Assembly: GCF_947623445.1 (NCBI RefSeq)
Contig: NC_135246.1
Location: forward strand, 14,057,856 to 14,121,855
Direction: 5' to 3'
Length of the DNA: 64,000 nt
From: Clavelina lepadiformis
Lineage: Eukaryota > Chordata > Ascidiacea > Aplousobranchia > Clavelinidae
This document shows, one piece after another, positions 18,562 through 30,900 of this stretch. Made by a program: the position numbers and the translations under genes. Every line of letters begins with the position of its first letter. Positions within the stretch are counted from its first letter, which is position 1. The notes under the pieces are model-generated. The model had not been told where the DNA came from and did no database searches. It was given only the letters and a program-made list of their open reading frames with translations.

Positions 18562-21500
18562 TCACATAGGAGTAGGAACGTTTTCGATTACAGAGCCTGA
18601 AAGAAGTGCATCTTTGTTGTTGTTCTTGCTAGGAGATGCTTCCTGCAATTCAGCAGTACTTTCCTCCTGACTAATATCGTCACCGGCATCAACCCGTTCC
18701 TGAGCTGCGTCGTGTTCATGGCTGGGCGACTGCAAGGAAGTGCTGGTTTGGGTTGAATTTTTCTCTTCAGCGACAACGAATGGCTTCTGTGCAGAAGTCG
18801 GAGTTTCTCGTTCGGTGTTTTTCTTGGAAGGTTCATTTTGCGTGGCTGGACTTACTATCGCCTCTTCTTCTGTGTTCCCTACGAGCTGCTCCTCCTTACG
18901 TTCACTAGCGTCGTTTTCGTCTCCAGACACACCAAGTTCATCAGTTTCAGTATTTTTCTCAGCATCCTCAGTAACCACTGGTGTCAAGGCACTCGTAGAA
19001 TCAACTGGAATATCTTTCGATTTGGTTGGAATTATAATCTCTAACTCACTGAAAGCGTCTCTGATTATGTCATCGATTGCATTTATAATAGGATCGGTTA
19101 ATTCTTCTTTTTTAGTTGCCGTTGACTGCAGGGATTTATCGTTTGCTTCAGTTTCTTTCTCTAAAACAGGGTTGTCAAGAGCTACATTTCCATTATCGTT
19201 GGAAGGCACAGCAGCAGAAACACTACCGTGAGGCGAGTTGTTCGGAGTTTTTGGATGTTCCTTATTTAGGTCGTTTGCAGTCGGTAGTTCATTTTGGGAT
19301 AACAATACACTGTCTGTGGCTGAGAACGTTTCACAACTATCTTCATTTCTTTCGTCAGGCACAGCTGGGGTAGGAAACGTATTGCCTTCGTCCTGGCTCT
19401 CATCGTTATTTGGTTGAAAAATGTCTTCAGTAGTGACTATGTTTGTATTGTCTGTGATTACATTAGACACAATTTCTACCATTGCAGTGATATCCTCCTC
19501 TTTATCAGTGGGCTGAGAAGGAATCGGTAATGCATCTTTATCAGATGCGATCGCGGACTGGTCTTTTTCTTGTGCCAGGATACCATTAGGCACTTCTTTT
19601 TTATCTTCAGACGGAAAAGCCACGATTTCTTCTTCAGCAATAAGTAGAAAGTCATCTGGGATTGGTGGCGGAGATGGAAGATGCAGATGAGCAAGTGGAG
19701 AGTCATCCGGAAGGGTTGTGGAAAATGGAGGTGGAGATGGAAGCGCATCAGCAATTGGAGGAGGAGACGGAAGTTGGTCGACGTCGACGTATGGTAAATA
19801 AGATGGAAGAGTTGCTTCTATCAACCTTTCTTGCTCTGTTTCTTTGGTAGCAACTTCTGAAATTTCTTCTTTTGAAGTGTTCTCCTTCGGGTCAGTTGTT
19901 GTTCCACCATCTTCGGCTGGCGTTGACTGAACATCTTTTTCAGAGGCTTTTTTCTCAGTGGCTTCCTCTGCACAAAAAGCAAAAGGAGTTAAAGCTGCGC
20001 GATTGACTTAACCTTACAGTAAAGTCACTTTAATACAGGTGCGACTTGAATTAGGTCAATAGGCTATTAGATGGCCAAGCGTAAAAGTGAACCTCTACAA
20101 ATCCTAACTATACTGATGATTTCATATTCGCATATTTGCGAAATGCTTGTTGTTTCGGTGTAAGCAAAGTTATATATTTAAAGACAAAATAGTTAGACAA
20201 ACCTGCAGGAGTTTCGGAAGGAACTCCTAGTTGTTTCGAGACATCGGTCGATGGTGGAATTTCTTTGTTATTTTCTGTCAATGATGGCGTAGATCGTTCT
20301 TGCACACGTTCCTTTTTCAATTCATCCAGCTTTTTGACAATTTCCCCGTTAGCTTCTATCGAATTAGGGCGATTTCCTTTCGGTTTGGGTTGTTCCTCTG
20401 ATTTCATCACCGCGTCACGTTTTTTCTCCAAGGAGGCCATCCAAGGTACTTCTTTCTGTTCTTCTTTCTTGTTTGACGCAGGCTTGACGTCGGTGGGACG
20501 TAACTTGACTTGCTGGACGTTTTCTTGCTTCACCTCAGGAGTCGTTTTCTTCAGTTTATCTCGATCCACCTTTTTCAGTTGCACTGCAGGGAAAGCTCCA
20601 GTAGTGGAATCTTCTTTCTTGACTGGTTTCGGAGACAGTTTTGAGGTTGAACGAAGTTTTGTAAGATCAAGATCTCCTTGTTTCATGAACGCCATTCCGA
20701 CCCCGAATTTCTCGACCTGACATAACAATCGTTCTCAATTCAGTGCAAATTTGAAATGGTTTTTCTCGTCGGAATATGTTCGTGCTATGATCTCAATCAT
20801 AAATACTGTAAATGTGCTAGAGTGTATACAAGGTATCGTTTCAACCTTTTCCTTCGGTGACGTTGGCGGAGTTTTTACGACTTCGTTTTCATTTGGTTTT
20901 GATTCTTCACTGTCACCTTTTAACCCTTCACCATCTCCATTTAGTCCCTAAATCAAAATTTAACTATTACAACTTCAGCAAAACGATCTAACTGTCTTGT
21001 AACCTATGTAACAAAAGACAACGAAGAGAAACCTCTAGAATATTTTCCTTCGATTTGTCCATCTCCCCTTTAGGCAGGTATTCCTTTTTCGGGCGCTGGA
21101 AAAATATTGCACATTTTCGAAACTCCGATCCATCATTCTTCATTCTAATATGGGACGTTATCAATACGGTACACAATTCCCAGCCGGACGCGCCAAGCTT
21201 TTCCGCTTCAGTTTCTAAATTATTCTGCACGTTCTGGAAAGTACGCATAAATTGTTGATGCTTGTGATGTCGTTTTGTCAAAGCATAAGAATATCGCAAA
21301 TTAGTGACAATGACCGCAAATACAGCATGACAGCAATGCATAGCCTCTATATGCATGACTGTATTATGCAAGTGCATGCTGGCCTGTAATGTGATTACTG
21401 TATTTGACATAGGGTGTATAAATGCAGAAGCAACTTACATCATAGATATGCAAAGTTTTGTCTGTATGTTGTTTTAATTTTGTAAAAAGCAAAAACGAAC

Positions 21501-24080
21501 ACTTACATTATCAAATGGAGCCCAAACTTCACGAACTAAACCGTCATAAGCTTCGGCGATATTCTCGTCATTGCTTGAATCCTCGCCTTCCTTGCGAAGC
21601 AATTTTTCATAGAAACACAAGGTGAGTACTTGAAACTCTCTGGGTTTTTTGGAATTTTTAGATTTTAGCGCTTGTTCGTTTCCTGAAAATTGCAAATACA
21701 AAATCGATGTTACATTATGGACGATGACAATTTTTTAGCTTGCAGAACCGTGTGTTATCCCTGCATATTCCTACTGCACTACTGTACAAATGACATCGAT
21801 ATAACAAGTTGACTAACCGGATTCAACGGGAGGTAGTTCCCCAAGATTGATAACTTCTGTCAGCCGTTGGTCATCCTTAAACAATTCCAACCAGTTTTCC
21901 GACCAAGTAATATTAGTTTCACGAGAAGACTTGGGTGTAGGCTGAGCTTTCTTTCGTTTTAGCCTTTGCTCTGTATTTGTAAAATGATGTTCAAAAATTC
22001 GTACAGTCTTAATGAGCCAAAACAAGCATAATCCCGCACACAAATATCCTTGATACCTGTACATTTTGTGTTGTGGCACTCTATGCTGTATTGGTATAAT
22101 GGCAAATCTTTGTCTGATCCATATAAGAAAATCATTCTTAGTTTTAGTTCTTCTTTTGCCGTAGTTTGCTCTCTTGTAGCTTCTTCATCTCCGGTTCTTG
22201 TTCCGCCATTTGACGTAACTTCCGCTGAAAGGGTTTTGTTGTTTAGACTCACAGGATCAACTTTCATGACCGAAAGTAACCTTGCTCCCTGTGCGGCTTC
22301 TGCGCACACCTGAGGATAAAAGGCGTTGATAGGGGTCATTGAACCATATGCGAGGTATATAGTCACATTTCAAGGGTATATTATATGAAGATGTAGTGCA
22401 GTTGGATATAACAACTAACCATTTCCTTCAACTTTTGAACGTATTCCCCCGACGATACCTCTGCCATGGTACCGGTAAAGTCTTTAACACTAAAATTCCA
22501 CTTGTGTTCTATATCCATCCTGAAAACGACAACAAGAAATATACCAAACAATATACAACGGTCACTCGAATTAAACAATCAATCTGTTCTTACTACAGAC
22601 GACATTACACGGTTATATTCGGACGTTTAATGCTGGCAGTAGTTGCAATGCTGAAGTGACACATCCATTTCGGTGTTTGTTGCGCAAGAGCAACAGACTT
22701 AGCTTTACCAACGAAAAGATTAGTAAAATTATTTTAACTAATTAACAACTTTCAGGAGCGAAATTGACTCACAATGAGTATATACTTTTTATACTGTACA
22801 ACTTATAATGTAGGCTATTGTATATACGACTGGAGCAAACATCATACAACTATGTATACGAAATATTGTACATATCATTAATACAAACATGATGTTCATG
22901 AACGTTTTTGCGGCATCCATTTTTTTCAAAGAAAATTCTTTCTTAACTCTCGATCTGAAAAGCAACGATGGAAGGGTTATGGACATAGGTATAGACGAAA
23001 TAGTACAAGTATTTTTGTCAGGTCCATGTACCGAAAAGGGTTCTGTAGGTAATTTAAAATGTTTGTTTTTAATTTAGCTGGTGGCGTTAACCACACAGTA
23101 GCAATTCTATCTGCATCTCAAAACAGCATTTATCACGCTTATAAATTAATAAACAAATTAGGTCTAATAACTAAATCAACTATGAACGAGTATTATGGAT
23201 TAATGATTTAAATATAAATTAAATATAAATATGAGCACAAACTGAATTTTTGGTCTCCACAGGAACACTGTGTGTGTTGGCTGAATTGTTTCACCCTTTA
23301 AACTATCCACGTTTTCATCTCTGGGTACACTCTCCTGATAAAGGCGATCATAATTAAACACAAAATACTGCCGCTGAAATAGGCTGTTAGCTTGATAGCA
23401 TGTATCAACACCAAGTGGTTAACGGTGTTTTGCTGCGCATTGCTGCTCTGCGTTCTCGACACTGTCATTATTGCTACATTTCAGTTTGTTATGCAGATTA
23501 CAACTTGAAAAATAACGAGGAAACCGGTAACTGGTTTCACGCCGGTATTTAGACGTACTTCTTCTTCCTCTTTGATAAGTGAGTTTCTTCCGAGAGTGGA
23601 GGTTTTACTTCCTTTGACTTTGGGCACAACAAACGCAAGCTGGTAGGATTTCCTATGAGCTCGATGTAGTAAACCGATTATCGAACTTTGATGATGAGCT
23701 GTGCTACCTTTTTTCTTTGTACTTTGCTCGTCTTCTATGACAAATTAATTACTTGCTTAAATCCAGACACAGATAAACATTAACTTATATAGCCTAAGTA
23801 TAAACGTGACAAGCAAACTACACAAAAATACTGTGTCAGTTTTTATAGGTGACAGAAAGCACACGTTTCGTATTGATTGGTTAGAATTATTATAAGTTAA
23901 AAACACATTACAATGATAACAATCATCACCTTTCGAGTCCTGTGCATCGACATGTACATCAACAGCAGTGTATTCCCTTGCTCTTCCCACGAACTTGCTG
24001 ACGTCTTCGTCAGGGAGTTCACACAACGTGACGTCATCGGTGATAAAGAGATCTGTTTTCTTTGAACTTTTCTGTCCCAT
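18562..24080 (-). CDS. Raftlin-like protein with long C-terminal tail (11 exons)
   Basis: Exons (minus): 23930-24080, 23559-23734, 23261-23373, 22420-22519, 22057-22309, 21818-21970, 21507-21682, 21033-21233, 20846-20947, 20203-20716, 18562-19967; phases agree and give 1114 residues. Raftlins are plasma-membrane proteins of lipid rafts, linked in vertebrates to receptor signalling and endocytosis. The N-terminus MGQKSSKK has Gly2 suited to myristoylation but lacks the Cys3 that is palmitoylated in raftlin. Raftlin-like blocks are GLLHRAHRKSYQLAF (exon 2), EMVCAEAAQGARLLSV (exons 4-5), ENWLELF (exon 6), EAYDGLV.EVW (exon 7) and ASGWELCTVL...IFFQRPKK (about 389-424). After this comes a tail of roughly 690 residues, absent from human raftlin-1 (578 residues): a basic part with PWMASLEKKRD, then three LPSPPP motifs (about 712-750) and an acidic, Ser/Thr-rich end. 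Exons 2 and 3 are the least certain. The function of the tail is unknown. Confidence 0.75.
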
Positions 24081-26615
24081 TTTGGCTTATTTAACTTTTA
24101 AATTAAGTCACTTTTTATTACTTGTTCAGGATGAAATGTTTTTATTTAGACTATAATATCCTGTTTATCATGTACTGTGTAGTCATTTCCAAGCCTGGTT
24201 TCCTAAATTGTAGAATACAACGACAACTTACGTGTATTGCCTATAACATTACGAAGGTCTAGATTACAACAGTGGTAAGTCTATTTGCTATCCTTGCTGT
24301 ATTTTGAAAAGTCGTTTGTAACAATTGCTATGTCCACACGAGACAAGAGCTTCACAGCAAATCAAATCAATACATCGACTGAATAACCTAATAGGTATTG
24401 ACTGACCATCGCAAATGACGATGCACTCTGGTGCAAACCTAAGGCTGTACCTGAAAGTTAAGATGAGTCCATTCAAAAGCGTTTGCTTTCGGCAAACGTT
24501 GTGGAATTAAAACACCGAGGATATTTCCTTAATACGGTGACAAAACCATGCGGTGACGAAACAACGCAAACGCGCCGCCCCACACATTTTGCAATCAGAG
24601 AAGGAGTTAGTTTTCCCAACCGTTAAGGGAAGTTACATGCAGATATCCGTTGGTAGCCTACACAACAGATCCGAAACAGAGGAAAACTGGGCTAATTGGC
24701 GCAGGGAATTTATTAGCTGCGAACTGTGCATACAATGTGTTTCAACAACAACAGGCCTATAAACTAACTTTACAAATTCTGATGACTTAAACAGGATCGG
24801 TATCCAGTTGGTCGATATCTATTAAGGTAAGGTGGTGGCAAATATACCAGATTACCAGCTGCGAAATGGGAACGTTTTGCTTGAACGCAGTACAGTGACC
24901 ATTGCCTGAAAATAATAAGCGTGTCTTATTAAGTTATTCTAACGTCATCAATTAAATCCTTTCATCGTTATAACTATAGTTATATTAGATTTTCTATGAC
25001 AGATTTCATTATGATTTCGCAATAGCTGCAAACAATATTCAGCAATTCCTGCCTAAAGCGGTTTTGCAGTTTACAGAAATTGAACGTTCTAAAAGTCACA
25101 ACGTCAGCTTCTGGTCTGCTAACACTTCAACAAACTTTGCCGAAAACAAAAATTGATCTTTGAAGTAAGTATCAAGGCACGAAAATTGATTCTAGTCCAA
25201 ACGCCCTTACACAGGTTTCAAACTTTCAAAACAACCCAACTCAGAGAACAAGACGAGCTATAATTAACGTTTCGATCTGATAAGTTTTTCCATCCTACGA
25301 CACATGAATTGAGGAAACAATTAAGTTTGTGCGAAATGTACCGTGAGGCAACTGCCGGAAAACCAAGGTTACAAATAAGTAAACGCTTGAGTTGGAGGAA
25401 ATGTCGTAAGAATAAAATCCAATCCTCAAACACTTAAGCCAAGTTCGTATAGATTTGGAAGTATTTCATGTTTTAATCTTGCTGTACTTCAGCTATGTTT
25501 CTTTGGTTTTTGCGATGGCGGCCCTTCAATGCGACATAGAGGTCACTCAGATAGGGTCAAAGATACACCAAAACGAACAGCAGAACCAAAAAGACTATCA
25601 TTTACTGAATGATTTTTGTGTCTCAGAAGTGATTCTGCCTGCAGCTTGCAGAAAAAATCTGCAGCGTACTTGTATGGTTGAAATTGGGTGTATATCTACC
25701 ACGATAAAAAAGCAGCAATAAACGCCGTAGTTATCCTAACTTCGTGACAAGAATTTTAACTAAAACACATTTAAATTATGATATTGATGCCCAAATCATC
25801 AAAATTATCTACAAATGTGTTTTTTTGGCTGCTATCTTTTGCGTGGTGAGATTATTTTGGTGTACAATTGTACCGTTTTCATGCGTTCGTAATCAGCGTA
25901 TGCTTAACCTTACGTAACACTGCAAACGTTGCATGAATGTTTAAAAAACATTTTTGGTTCATTAACAACGTTCACGGTTTCTAACGACGTCTGCAAAGTT
26001 TAAGTAACAACGTTCATTGATTCTTTCGCAATAACATTTTTTAAATATTTTATGCGATGTCGCATATAAACAAGAAAGGTAAGTAATGACAAACTCACAC
26101 CTTGCTTCAAGTCGAAGGAAAGAAGTGGCAAGTTGGTGATTTACAGAGCAGTAGGGATGCTAGGCCTCCCATAAGCAGTCAGACAAACTAAACATTTATC
26201 GGTTGGATACAGGCATTGCCACAGTTTACTCCAGGTCAAAACAAGCCCACACGTGACGTCATTCCCTGCTTTAATCAGCGACTTTAAGCTAAAAGAAATA
26301 ATATTTGGCTGTAAAGTTAAGAATAAATAAACATTTAAAATATGCCACAAAACACATTTCTGAAATTCCCGAGATACACTTTAAATTTTTATATACGATG
26401 CCATTTTGTTGTTAGAACCGTATCTTATGCGTCATCCAAAGCACAGTTTTAAAGGAATATAATGACTAAATAGTTTTCAATTTTCTCATGAAGTCAGCTG
26501 ACGTTCAGAAAAAGTCATGTTGCGTTTGAATTCAAATGGTACGGCATGCTTATCCTGTTCAAAATACTGAAAACCGAAGTGCTCATTTCAAGGAAATGAC
26601 GTACCTCCTGTTTAG
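24081..26615. other. Upstream of the raftlin-like gene; no gene seen
   Basis: The stretch should hold the promoter of the raftlin-like gene near 24080, but no element was assigned. ORFs are short and without family likeness. The segment 26213-26262 shares the gttactccaggtcaaaac block with the hAT-like repeats at 40541 and 46321. Confidence 0.45.
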
Positions 26616-26999
26616 ATGAAAAATTACACTGCGGCACGGCAGCAGGGCGTGAATTATATTATAATGCTGACAATGTCTCAACCCTCGTCGTTAAGTAATT
26701 GCAAATATAATTTCACACAACATTCGAGGCCATATGCAAGGGAGTCTTTCGATAAGAAAGAAAAACTATCGTCTACAGTAAAAATATTCGATGAATTACC
26801 TGCCTCCGAAACTCAAAACCAAACAATTAGCATGACACGATCTGCTAAAATAATTACTATTTTCAAGTTTTTTACCATTTTAAATTTGTTGGTGCTCGCT
26901 TACTTTTTCCACATTCCGTTCTTACACGAAACGTCTGTAGACTTCAGTGTTATTAGGGGGCCCGTCTTTGCTGTACTACCTACGCCTGAGCATCACTAA
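26616..26999 (+). CDS. Possible small single-pass membrane protein
   Basis: An open frame of 127 codons begins with ATG right after ctgtttag, which could be a splice acceptor. An internal ATG (MSQPSSLSN) is also a plausible start. A hydrophobic run near residues 83-105 (IITIFKFFTILNLLVLAYFF) could cross the membrane, with a basic, Ser/Thr-rich N-terminal part. No family was recognised. The surrounding DNA is gene-poor, so it may be a chance ORF. Confidence 0.3.
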   Translation: MKNYTAARQQGVNYIIMLTMSQPSSLSNCKYNFTQHSRPYARESFDKKEKLSSTVKIFDELPASETQNQTISMTRSAKIITIFKFFTILNLLVLAYFFHIPFLHETSVDFSVIRGPVFAVLPTPEHH

Positions 27000-27476
27000 A
27001 TAATTTATGGCGGTTTCTATACTCATAGCTATACCATGCATACGTATTTTGCATCCATCACCTATTGCTTTAGATGACAGCGGTTACTTTCAAGAAAAGT
27101 TATTCCACACAGTCTATTAGCATGTATTGGCAGTGGTAGACGGCGCTTAACCTTGCTAATACAGCATTTGTTTGTTTGACCTTTTGTGTTTACTGCACAT
27201 CATACAATGCAAGCAATATCGCCAGACTCAACAGGGATTGGCTAGGACCGGTGACGTAACACACGTTTTGTGTCATAGCAAGCGACTTAGAAACCTTTCC
27301 GTTTACAACGTGCCATTAGCTCATCCCACAAACGTTTTGAAACAACCCGATACAACGCAAAGTCATGTATGGTATCCATGATCCATCACTGATACTAAAG
27401 AATGCTACAAGCGTACTCTTCTGCTGCCTATCGTGACTCGTCATTGTTTGTCGGGTCCTAAATATAGAAACTCATA

Positions 27477-27672
27477 ATGACTGACGTTTTTGCAGTTCAG
27501 GATGTCATTAACAAACTACAGGATTTCAACTTCCATGAAAACAGAACTAGTTTCACGCACATTGCGCTTATTGTCTCAACGTTTCTGGTAAGCTGCAAAT
27601 GTCGCCTTTGTCGTTATCAAACATGCTTCCTTTGATAACAGTTAAACTTCTCTACAGTTTGCCATCACTTGA
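27477..27672 (+). CDS. Candidate 41-residue micropeptide, two exons
   Basis: ATG at 27477 opens 37 codons ending at a strong CTG|GTAAGC donor (27587). After a 70-bp intron, a pyrimidine-rich ...TTCTCTACAG acceptor leads to FAIT and a stop at 27672. The product has an amphipathic N-terminal part (VFAVQDVINKLQDFNF) and a hydrophobic C-terminus (HIALIVSTFLFAIT), the plan of small single-helix membrane peptides. It could equally be the first exon of a longer gene. No homologue is recognised. Confidence 0.3.
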
Positions 27673-29493
27673 TGCCTTGGTAGACAAAAACGGGATGTCA
27701 CCTAAAATTTGGTCAAATTCATTTCTTAACTATGTTCAAACAGCTAATTGAAGATTGGTGAAAATATTTCAGTGCAATTGTTTTCAGCGTTTGTGATAAC
27801 AATAACCTGATAGAAATACCCAATCTTTTGACAACAAAAGTGGTTTACAGAGTTTTAATTCTGAATGAGTATAAGCTATGACTTGGTGCCTACGCAGTTC
27901 GTATATACTTAATAAATACTGTATAACGTAACATATCTAGTACCACAGCTAAGATACAACTTCTTTTGATAATATTTTAACTACCGCCATCTTCACCAGC
28001 TGCGTGTTGCTTTTATTGTGAGCACAAATTGCAGAGAGGTGACGTCATTATCATGGAAATAAGATAAAAGTCATGTGACCCACGCCAACAAGCGCTACGG
28101 TTGTTCCCAAAGGATTTTTATCTCACGTTTGAAGCGTGAATTGTTTATTGTTTGCTTGCGTAACAGTTAACTTGTTGATTTGAGGCAAGAATTTGTTACA
28201 TCTTTCAAAAACTTTACTGATACATGCGAAATTTCGCTGTCAGTTCTAAACCAGATTCAAACGAAATGGAACACAGTATTATTATTTAGGCCTAACAAAT
28301 TTAAAGGTAACATTACGAAAGCGTATTGTTATGCGCTTTGCAGTTTTCCATGTTTGGTGGTTGAGTTGGGCAAGTCAGTTTTGTCCGATCCATGTTCATA
28401 CAATAATTTGATTTCATCGTGAGCCCACTCTCCACAGAGATGTAGAGCAGAGGTTCACAACCGGTGACCGATTAAAGGGATGGGTGAATGGGTTGCAGTT
28501 GGTCGAATTTTAGGGGCCCCGTGAATTGAAAAACACGTACTTATGACAACAAAGATTAATTAATTCTGGTGTTACATAGTGTTCGTCTGAGTCTGTTAAG
28601 TGCTGCAAACATTCAAACTTTGATTCGCATGATGTCATTCACAGGTCATCATGGATCGGTAGAGGTATAACGTCAAAAACACTTTTGATAGGTTCGAATT
28701 AAACTCCTTATTAGCTCTTTTCTCAGTTATTCTTAAAATAGTAATCCACGCAGGCAGAGTGAAGTCTGTAACTTCGCCTTGTTTCACGACAACAAATACG
28801 TTGTCGTGTTTTTAACCTAATTTTTAACATCAATGTTATTCAAGACATGGTTTTCCACCTCAAACGAACGACGCTCTGGCAGAAAAAAACTCGGAGATGC
28901 GTTACACACAACTTAAGTTTCGCGGTTTAACTCAGGTTAATTCTGAAGCTATAGCCGTTAACAGCATAATATGTTATTTAGATGATGACATATGGTTTAC
29001 ATTACTTATACCAAAAAATTGCATCCCTAACAAATAGCTTGTATCGTTCAATTCATGTCTCATAATAACAACATAATGAGAAATCAAATTTACTGTATTA
29101 GACCTGGTAATTAACTACAAAATTTTAGCATTAATTAATCATTAATAAGTCTTCATTGTCAATTTAGAAAAGATTTGGATTCGTGGGAATACCAATAATG
29201 GGGTTTTATATTTCTGCAAATCTGAATATGCTGACTTTCAGCTTAATAAAATAATTCGTTACGAGCAAACGAAAGATACGTACAATTTGTCACGTTGTTG
29301 GTGAATTAAAAAAGGAAGTGACTATTTCACCGTAAGTAGTTCACGCAGCCTGTTGTTAAAGACAGGCGGTTAGGTCAGGAGAATGGGTATGCAAAAGGTC
29401 TATTCAAACTATTTCAGATTTTATTGACGTTACATTTAGTTCAGAAACTTTCGAAGAAAGATTTAAGTTAGGTTTAGGTTACTATGTTATAAC
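27673..29493. other. No gene; repeat traces
   Basis: At 28447 the sequence CAGAGGTTCACAACC looks like one end of a hAT element, but no partner end was found. At 29315-29375 a degenerate copy of the EF1A 5'-flank block (gtgactatttcacc ... ttgttaaaga) occurs. No exon is supported. Confidence 0.4.
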
Positions 29494-30117
29494 TAGGGCA
29501 ACCAAAAGTCAATATGGTCAATTTTTTTTAGCCTGCCCAGAATGTTATCAAACAAGCACAAAACAAATTTCAGCTTTGTACGACGTGTGGTATAGAAGTT
29601 ATTAGGTCAAATAAAGTCAAAATGTTACGTTAGGTCAAAATACGGTCAAATTGTTTCTTTAGGTCTTTTTTTAGGTCAAAATCTATTAAACTTGTAATTT
29701 TGTAACCATTTTGTAATATTATTCTTCCGTTTTTCTCTTTTCTTGTACTGCAAACAATTCCAGTGCCGCAAATTTTACTTAGAACCAAAGCCACAAAGAG
29801 AGGGAAGGCTTTTCAGCGCGTTTGGTGACGTCACGATGTGACGGCATTGCATTTGAAACTGCAAGTTGTCAATCTTAATACGCAGAAACGAAAAAAAGTC
29901 AACACTAGAAAAGCATTTTGTCATTTTTAAATGCAGCTTTAGATTAGAAAGTTGCTGTAGACAGTGTAGAGACTATCAGTATAGCGTTTTTCAAAATAAG
30001 GTCAAAATTTAAACGTTTTAGGTCAAAATAAGGTCAAAATTTAAATTTTTTAGGTCAAAATTTGCAAATTTTAAGGTCAAAATTTAAACTTTTGAGGTCA
30101 AAAAACTGGTTGCCCTA
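29494..30117. mobile_element. hAT-type MITE, 624 bp
   Basis: The terminal repeats TAGGGCAACCA (29494-29504) and TGGTTGCCCTA (30107-30117) are perfect inverts. The 8-bp flanks are gttataac and cttataac, with one mismatch. The interior is full of 'taggtcaaaat' repeats near both ends. It has no transposase. Confidence 0.8.
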
Positions 30118-30357
30118 CTTATAACATTCAAGTAACGTAATGAAGAAACTGTGAAAACTAGCTTCAAACGATCGATTTTTTCTGGTGAAATAGTGGCAGC
30201 CTACATATCATTGTATTTTATGTATTGTGCTTACGTCAGGCAAGTTTGGTTAGTCTCAGTACTTAAAACACTTTTTAACATGAAAAAATATTGTTGTTAC
30301 TTCGATTACTTTCTTTTAGGCCTACTTCAATTAAGTTAGGCTTATTCAGATATACTG

Positions 30358-30900
30358 TAGCGATTACGCTCGCCTTCCACTTGATTATATCCAAAGAGAT
30401 GCGACCAACTCACACCTAAGTAATTATTACTAATGGTCGAATATATATGCTGATAAGCTGCATAGACTTTGCGTTTGTGAGAGCATTGTCACCGGCGTTT
30501 GACTGTAGGGAATGCTGGTTAGTTGTGTTGCGTCTAGAGAGATGAGTACTTTGATGAGCGCTAGAAGAGAGTGGTAGATAAAAGAAAGAAGCTGTGTGTT
30601 CAGTTCGTTCGGGGTCACCATCTTTAGCGATTGGGCTCGCCTGCCACTTGATAATTTCCAAAGAGATGCGGCCGACTCATACCTCAATAGTTATTAATTA
30701 CCAATTGTCGAGAAAATTGTAGGCCTATTGCATTTTTTTGTATTGTTTATTTTTCGCTATTGACTGCTGGGGAGCGAAAAGTATTGTGTTAACCTAGTTG
30801 TAGAATAGCCAAACAAGAAATACGCTTATAGACAATCAACGAACAGGAAAAGTACTAATATATGCTATTGAGCTGCGTAGACTTTGGGTTTGTGATGCCT
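30358..30900. repeat. Diverged direct repeat
   Basis: The block from 30358 (tagcgattacgctcgcc, ccaaagagatgcgacc, then gctgcatagactttg) recurs from 30625 (tagcgattgggctcgcc, ccaaagagatgcggcc) and continues at 30857-30900 (gctgcgtagactttg) after an interruption of about 135 bp. The unit is about 265 bp and its class is unknown. Confidence 0.6.

Noticed and set aside
18740-19231. 163-codon plus-strand ORF
   Set aside because: It is antisense to the raftlin-like last exon; open only because of biased codon composition there.
28447-28520. Left end of a hAT element (CAGAGGTTCACAACC)
   Set aside because: No matching right end or target duplication was found within a kilobase, so it is kept only as a trace in the region note.
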